From Erigeron canadensis (lineage: Eukaryota > Streptophyta > Magnoliopsida > Asterales > Asteraceae): a stretch of 64,000 bases of DNA. The stretch covers positions 25,243,966-25,307,965 of the forward strand of contig NC_057768.1 of the NCBI RefSeq assembly GCF_010389155.1, in the 5' to 3' direction. The notes under the pieces are model-generated. The model had not been told where the DNA came from. It did not search any database and saw only the letters and a program-made list of their open reading frames with translations. Shown here piece by piece: positions 59,031-64,000 of this stretch; the first letter of the stretch is position 1; each line of letters begins with the position of its first letter. The position numbers and the translations under genes were made by a program.

Positions 59031-60442
59031 AAATCCAAGTTCTGAAACTTTCTCTCATTGATATAGTCAGTTTATTTTTATTTTCCATATCTCTACCTTT
59101 GTTGATGTATTTAGATGTTATCCAGAGGTCTGGTTCATGCTTAATGAATCAAAGATCTCTGATCAGTTGCGACATTATTTAATTTTGTGATTGAAACAAA
59201 AATATTGCCTATTCTCCAATGTTTCAAGTTAAGACATTTCTTATGGGGTAATGATTCCTCCTCCAAAACCACTTATGTAATTCCCATCATTGAGTTTGAA
59301 GACTTAATTTGTTTATTTTTGTTGAACAAGACCTTTGTACTTGATTGTTTTTCATACAGTGATTTGGAACATCTTTATTAGTGCATACCCTTACCAAGGT
59401 TTCATCTTTGTGGTTATTCTTTACTATTCCTAAGTTTTTTTATAAAAAAACAATAAAATTGATGTATAAAGGTTAAGCAATACTTGAATAAAAAACCAAT
59501 TGATGATAGCTCAAGTGGTACCCACGCCTGCAAAATGCATCAAGTTACCATAGGGATTTTTAAGAATAAGGAGGTCTTGGTTCAAGACTTGCCTCCAGCC
59601 CTCCAGCATGCCCCACAAGCTCAAGAGAGTTGTAAGGAGCTAGTCTTTGTGAGGTAGACAATGGTTGGTCTAAACTTTTCTCGGAATACTTGAATAAAAG
59701 TCACGAAGGAGACATGGTTCAATCTTCTTGTCAGAATAAAATATCTGATTGTCGTGTTATTTATAATTGGATTACAGTAATTCACAGGTTGATCTTCTAA
59801 TTCATTTAAACAGGAAAACTAAGTGATTTTAAATAAAGATTGAAGACATGTCATGCCTTGTTGAAATGGAATGTAGTGAACATGATACTAAATTAATAGA
59901 ACAACACAATAAAGATTGTCCACCGAGTGTTGATAAATTAATCGTTGATCCATTTGTTGCTAACCTCCATACCAGCAGTACAACCCAAATTGTATCTCGC
60001 ATCCATTGTATTTGTGTTCAGTTAGGTGTAGCAACTTTATATGTCATTCAAATTATTTCCACACTACACCTTAAAATTCTTTAAAATTCATAATTCAATA
60101 TTAAAAATATACTGTGTATTGTATTATTTGTTGTTAATCCTTTTAATTAATCTTTAACAAAGTCAGGACCCAACACTTGTAAGTATATATGGAGTATGAC
60201 TAAGTTAATAAATTGCAAAGTACAAAGAAAATAAAAGAAATGATGGCAAAACCAAAAAAAAATTAATGGAAGTATGTAAACCGGATCTATTGAATTTGTG
60301 TAGCCCTCATAACCAAACAAAAAATGGGAATCAAGTAAAGCCGGCTAATTGATAGTTTCCATGTATGGTTTATTCCTGTATTAATATTCACTTTATTTTC
60401 ATCACATTTCACCCAAGATAGTTAAACTAAAGGGTTCATTCA
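59031..60442. other. Spacer between the kinesin and reductase genes
   Basis: This holds the kinesin 3' region, a SINE (59494-59684) and an unexplained open frame of 78 codons at 59848-60084 whose first part (SEHDTKLIEQHNKDCPPSVD) looks coding-like but matches no family I know. The reductase promoter should lie at the right end. Confidence 0.4.
59494..59684 (+). mobile_element. tRNA-derived SINE with 15-bp target duplication
   Basis: A box A, TGATAGCTCAAGTGGTA, lies at 59501, and a box B, GGTTCAAGACT, at about 59580, as in tRNA-derived SINEs. AATACTTGAATAAAA flanks the unit exactly on both sides (59479-59493 and 59685-59699). The length is about 190 bp and the orientation is +. The intact duplication suggests a fairly recent insertion. 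Confidence 0.85.
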
Positions 60443-62480
60443 ATGGAGTCACCTTTCAAGGGTGCCATTTTGAAAGGAAAAGTAGGATTGTTGACTGGTG
60501 GTGGATCAGGAATCGGGTATGAAATCGCCGCTGAGTTGGGTAAACATGGAGCTTCCATCGTGATCATGGGCCGTCGCAAACATGTCCTTGACTCAGCCGT
60601 TTCTGCATTACGTTCCCTTGGCATTGATGTAAACATACATTACTTCACTGTGTCACACATACACACACACACACATATTGTATAAGTTCTTAGATATATA
60701 TTGTTGAGTGTGTCATATATTTACATATACTTTTAGGCTATCGGAGTTGAAGGAGATGTTCGGAAAAAAGAGGATACTGTTCGAGTTGTAGATGCGACGA
60801 TTAAGCAATTTGGCAAGCTTGACATCCTTGTAAATGCCGCCGCTGGAAACTTTCTTGTGCCTGCTGAAGATTTATCCCCTAATGGTTTCCGAACAGGTTT
60901 ATAATCCAATTGATATCAACTAATATAACAGGAGACGTAATTAGACATGCTTTTAAGTAATACTAGCACGTTACCCGCGCAATGCAGCAGTTTTCGTGGC
61001 GGCGACGGTGCAGTGGTGGGGGACGGCTGCTGATGGTAGTGGCGGCGTCGAGTGATGTTAGAAAATTGATCTATAAGTAAATGATATAAAGGGCTAATGT
61101 GAATATTTTAAAAGAAAAAGAGTTGATAGTGTTATATATTTACTAAAGGTATTTTAGTCATTTACCCCTATGTAACTTTCAACATAAGGGTTATTTTCTT
61201 TATTACTAGTATAGAAGTATAGATATAGATGTTAGAGATAAATAGTACAGTAGTAAAGTATTTGTCAAATATTCAGATTTGGAATACTTTTTAAAGGAAA
61301 CATATCATATATAAGTTTCAAATAACTATTTTACTATCAAAATTTTACATGGTTATCCACAATGTTGACGGTGCGGCGTTAAAATGTTGACTCGGCTTTA
61401 ACAAGATACTTTTTGAAAGTAAAATAGCAACCTGATACTACTAAAAATTGGTGATCTGCAGTAATGGACATAGATGCAGTTGGGACATTCACAATGTGTC
61501 ATGTAGCATTTCCATATCTAAAGAAAGGAGGAATAATCATAAACATAAGTGCAACTTTGCATTTAACAGCAACTTGGTATCAAATTCATGCCTCTGCTGC
61601 AAAGGTATCACAATTTACCCATAAACTTATATATCACTTTTTACTGATATATAAAACTTACTGCAGTAGTTTTACTAGTATATCCTGTTTGTTAATGGGG
61701 GAACTACAGGCAGCTGTAGATAGCCTTACAAGAAGCCTAGCATTAGAATGGGGAACGGATTATGGTATTAGAGTCAATGGGATTGCACCAGGTCCGATTG
61801 ATGACACTACAGGTGCTTCAAAGCTCATAACAGAGGAAGTCAATCTCAAGAAACAACAAGATTCTGCTTTGTATAGGATGGGTGAGAAATGGGATATTGC
61901 AATGGCCGCTCTATATCTCGCGTCTGATGCAGGTCAGTTTGTTTAAATATGCTCGAGCAGAATTATTTCAACCTAAGTAATGCCACCAGACAAAAAGCCC
62001 TATCGGTTTTATCATTTGCAGCCATAGAAACCTAAAGCAAATTTAAAAAGTGATTCTAAGACCTAGTTTAGTCGATTATCAGATTATGAAATATACTCAA
62101 AATCACATAGTAGGTTTCAAAACAGACACAAACACTACCTTAGTTTGAAAACTGAAAAGTAAGGCTAGCATATAAAAGTTGATCCAAAAGGTTGCATTCA
62201 GTGACTAAATAATGTTGAACTGCTATTTTCTACCAATAAGTAGATACTCAATACTAACTGGAATTGTAATCAAGATTGTCATATCTCGAGTGCGGTCTAA
62301 AAGGTTTTGTAACTACTGTTCCAAGGTAAATATGTGAATGGGGTAACGTTGGTTGTTGATGGAGGAATATGGTTGAGCAGCCCTAGACATATGTCAAAAG
62401 ACGAAGTAAAACAACTTTCAAAGACGGTAGAGAAAAGGTCTAGAGATGCCCCAGTTGGTGTTCCAAAAAGCAACCTTTGA
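60443..62480 (+). CDS. Peroxisomal-type 2,4-dienoyl-CoA reductase (SDR family)
   Basis: It should reduce 2,4-dienoyl-CoA with NADPH in peroxisomal beta-oxidation of unsaturated fatty acids, by family. Five exons (60443-60628, 60737-60896, 61462-61604, 61710-61932, 62326-62480) give 288 aa, near Arabidopsis At3g12800 (about 298). The Rossmann nucleotide motif TGGGSGIG is at residues 18-25, GRR follows the second strand (NADPH preference), and NAAAGNF is the NNAG-like motif. The active-site region WYQIHASAAK lacks the usual YxxxK spacing, as expected of this SDR branch. The C-terminus is SNL, a variant of the SKL peroxisomal signal. Intron 2 (60897-61461) carries a Helitron. Starting at the first ATG leaves no room for an organelle presequence. 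Confidence 0.9.
60963..61229 (-). mobile_element. 267-bp non-autonomous Helitron in reductase intron 2
   Basis: On the - strand it begins TCTATATCTATACTTCTATA and ends with TGCATTGCGCGGGTAACGTG followed by CTAG. It sits exactly between a host A (60962) and T (61230), the Helitron target. There is no coding sequence. It is related to the decayed copy at 35240-35690 by its TATAGATATAGA edge. Confidence 0.75.
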
Positions 62481-63703
62481 TTTCATGCTTTTTTTCAGGT
62501 GAAATTTATAAAGTTTAAAGCCATTTTGGAAACTAATAATTCCTTGCAGGAGTTCAATTCCGCCTAAAACTGTCTCATTACTTGTTAACCCACATAGTCG
62601 ATATCATGAATCTACATGCAATGTTCATTGTGAAGTTGAACTTAAGAAATCTACATATGAGTTTATATAATCCTAAGATTTAAAGGTAAGACTAATGATG
62701 ATTATGTATAGTAATATTCTATAATCCCAAGATTAGTTTTCTTGTATATTTTTATGTATTCTATATCTACTTCTAACAGCTTTCCCATCATAGTCCACTA
62801 GAAGTTACAATATAGGCGGGTTGGCTAGTTTTGTGCAATCAAAAGGGTAACTATTGATCCATTTGACCCGTTTCCTTTTAAGCTAGCTTTTTTTGTCTGA
62901 ACTTATGTGTTAGAGTTGAAATTGTCGCCTCCAAGGCACACAAGTTCAGTTCGACCCATTAGTAATTTACAAATTTTAAAGGATACCAGAACTAAATAAG
63001 AAGTTTATCCTGATGCATCACAAAACAATATAAACCTTATCTTTATAAGTTCAGCTATAACACATCCGTGGAACCATTTGAGTGTGTTTGCCTATAACCC
63101 TAGCCCAACCTGCCCAAAATGCGAGTACTGAACAGGACATGTTAACTTTAGCCTGAAGTCACTACGATGAATTTAAAGAGTTCAGTAGAAACTTATAATG
63201 ATTTATATTGTCTAATCCTTTAGGGTCAACACAATCATATTTAGAGACGCAATACTTTTGATATACAAACTACAAGATTCAAATAAGGAACGAAGAGGAA
63301 GTGAAAACTAATTAAACTCACTCCTAACATCAAACATGTGCTAAAGTAAACAAGCATGCAACAACACAAGCCTATTCGAACACACAAAGTGGTCAACAAA
63401 CAATAACTATAGGTATTTTCAACCGGTGTCTTAGATTTGCATTCATTGCTAATGATCATATAAAAGGATACAAACATAAAGGAATAAACACTAGTCGATC
63501 CTCTTCAGAGGAAGCAATGACTATTATTCCTAAAATAGAAACATAATAAAAGTCTTACTCATACCAAAGTATTCCAAATTTACATATCCAAATCTAACTA
63601 TATCTTTTTCCGATTCTTGATACACAATAAAATTTAAAACAAACAACAAGCCTAGTATAGTGTTGGTACCGTAGCAGTAGACGACGTTTCATCCGTATTA
63701 TCA
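62481..63703. other. Spacer between the reductase and the last gene
   Basis: The two genes converge here. The left part should be the reductase 3' region and the right part, from about 63500, the 3' untranslated region of the - strand membrane protein gene. Short fragments such as GCGGGTTGGCTAG at 62816 suggest old repeats. No other gene is seen. Confidence 0.4.
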
Positions 63704-64000
63704 TCATTCCAAGCTTTCCAACTGAATGCTGCTTTTAAGAGGCACGTACTCGCCAAGATAACCACCCAAATGATCATACAAGGCATTCTTATCGATACCC
63801 TGATGATGATAGCTTTTACAAACGTAATAAAACACGCTTTGAACCAACAAACCAACCAAATTAACAATCACAAGCACCCCAACTAAAAACCCGCCAACAA
63901 TAATCCGCGAAAAAACACCGTAATAGTAGTCCCCACCGTGAACAACAATCGCGCCAAACAACCCGTTAATCGCCCCACAAATCACAAAATAAACCAAAAC
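63704..64000 (-). CDS. 3' end of a plant multi-pass membrane protein gene (partial)
   Basis: The - strand frame enters from beyond the window and stops at 63704. Its last 98 or so residues include two hydrophobic segments, VYFVICGAINGLFGAIVV and IIVGGFLVGVLVIVNLVGLL, then a cytosolic-looking tail with YYVCKSYHHQGIDKNALYDH and GEYVPLKSS. That tail motif belongs, as I recall, to a plant family of uncharacterised multi-pass proteins (Arabidopsis At1g31130/At4g19950/At5g44860-like). The true start lies outside the window. The function is unknown; membrane location is inferred from the hydrophobic segments. Confidence 0.75.
   Translation of the reverse strand, partial: VLVYFVICGAINGLFGAIVVHGGDYYYGVFSRIIVGGFLVGVLVIVNLVGLLVQSVFYYVCKSYHHQGIDKNALYDHLGGYLGEYVPLKSSIQLESLE

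Noticed and set aside
59848..60084. 78-codon frame between kinesin and reductase as a gene
   Set aside because: It matches no family I know and has no sign of a promoter or further exons; chance or a small captured fragment is more likely.

Overview
The window is plant nuclear DNA: AT-rich, intron-rich genes with GT-AG junctions, separated by long stretches of transposon relics. The gene families (TIO/FUSED kinase, SOFL, KIN-7N kinesin, plant bZIP) place it in a flowering plant. The repeats (Au-type SINE with a TTG tail, long TGT(A/C)ACACC LTRs, Helitrons ending in a GC hairpin plus CTAG) fit an asterid, perhaps Asteraceae; that last step is inference.

Six protein genes are supported. (1) A TIO/FUSED-type Ser/Thr kinase with ARM-like C-terminal region, + strand, 5467-14918, 22 coding exons giving about 1317 aa. 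(2) A SOB FIVE-LIKE (SOFL) protein, + strand, 16382-17384, 3 exons, 165 aa. (3) A small intronless bZIP factor, + strand, 45623-45991. (4) A KIN-7N (CENP-E-like) kinesin, + strand, 54202-59030, 18 exons, about 814 aa, whose last intron can be read through into a hydrophobic tail. (5) A peroxisomal-type 2,4-dienoyl-CoA reductase (SDR), + strand, 60443-62480, 5 exons, 288 aa, ending in SNL. (6) The 3' end of a multi-pass membrane protein gene on the - strand at the right edge.

The rest is mostly mobile-element debris, much of it with readable boundaries. At 468-3424 a long LTR-like element is flanked by TAAAA and appears to hold a second nested one. At 19769-22075 two related Harbinger-like elements lie head to tail and share TTA target sites. 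A hAT-like element occupies 24648-25457. A solo LTR at 29677-31168 is flanked by ACAAC and carries a cluster of TAACGGCCGTTA palindromes. A foldback element at 31891-32793 encloses a coding-like fragment. Helitrons sit at 37262-38305, 51461-about 52020 and 60963-61229 (inside an intron of the reductase), with decayed relatives elsewhere. Other relics include a 131-bp Mutator-like MITE with 9-bp duplications, LINE and SINE insertions with 15-16 bp duplications, Stowaway-like MITEs, and MITEs in the TIO introns.

Two genes are linked to cell division: TIO acts at the cytokinetic phragmoplast, and KIN-7N is a mitotic-type kinesin by family. They are about 40 kb apart with other genes and repeats between them, so no functional cluster is claimed. 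No bacterial features, CRISPR arrays, tRNA or rRNA genes were found. All exon models come from reading splice sites and recalled family alignments, without transcript data.
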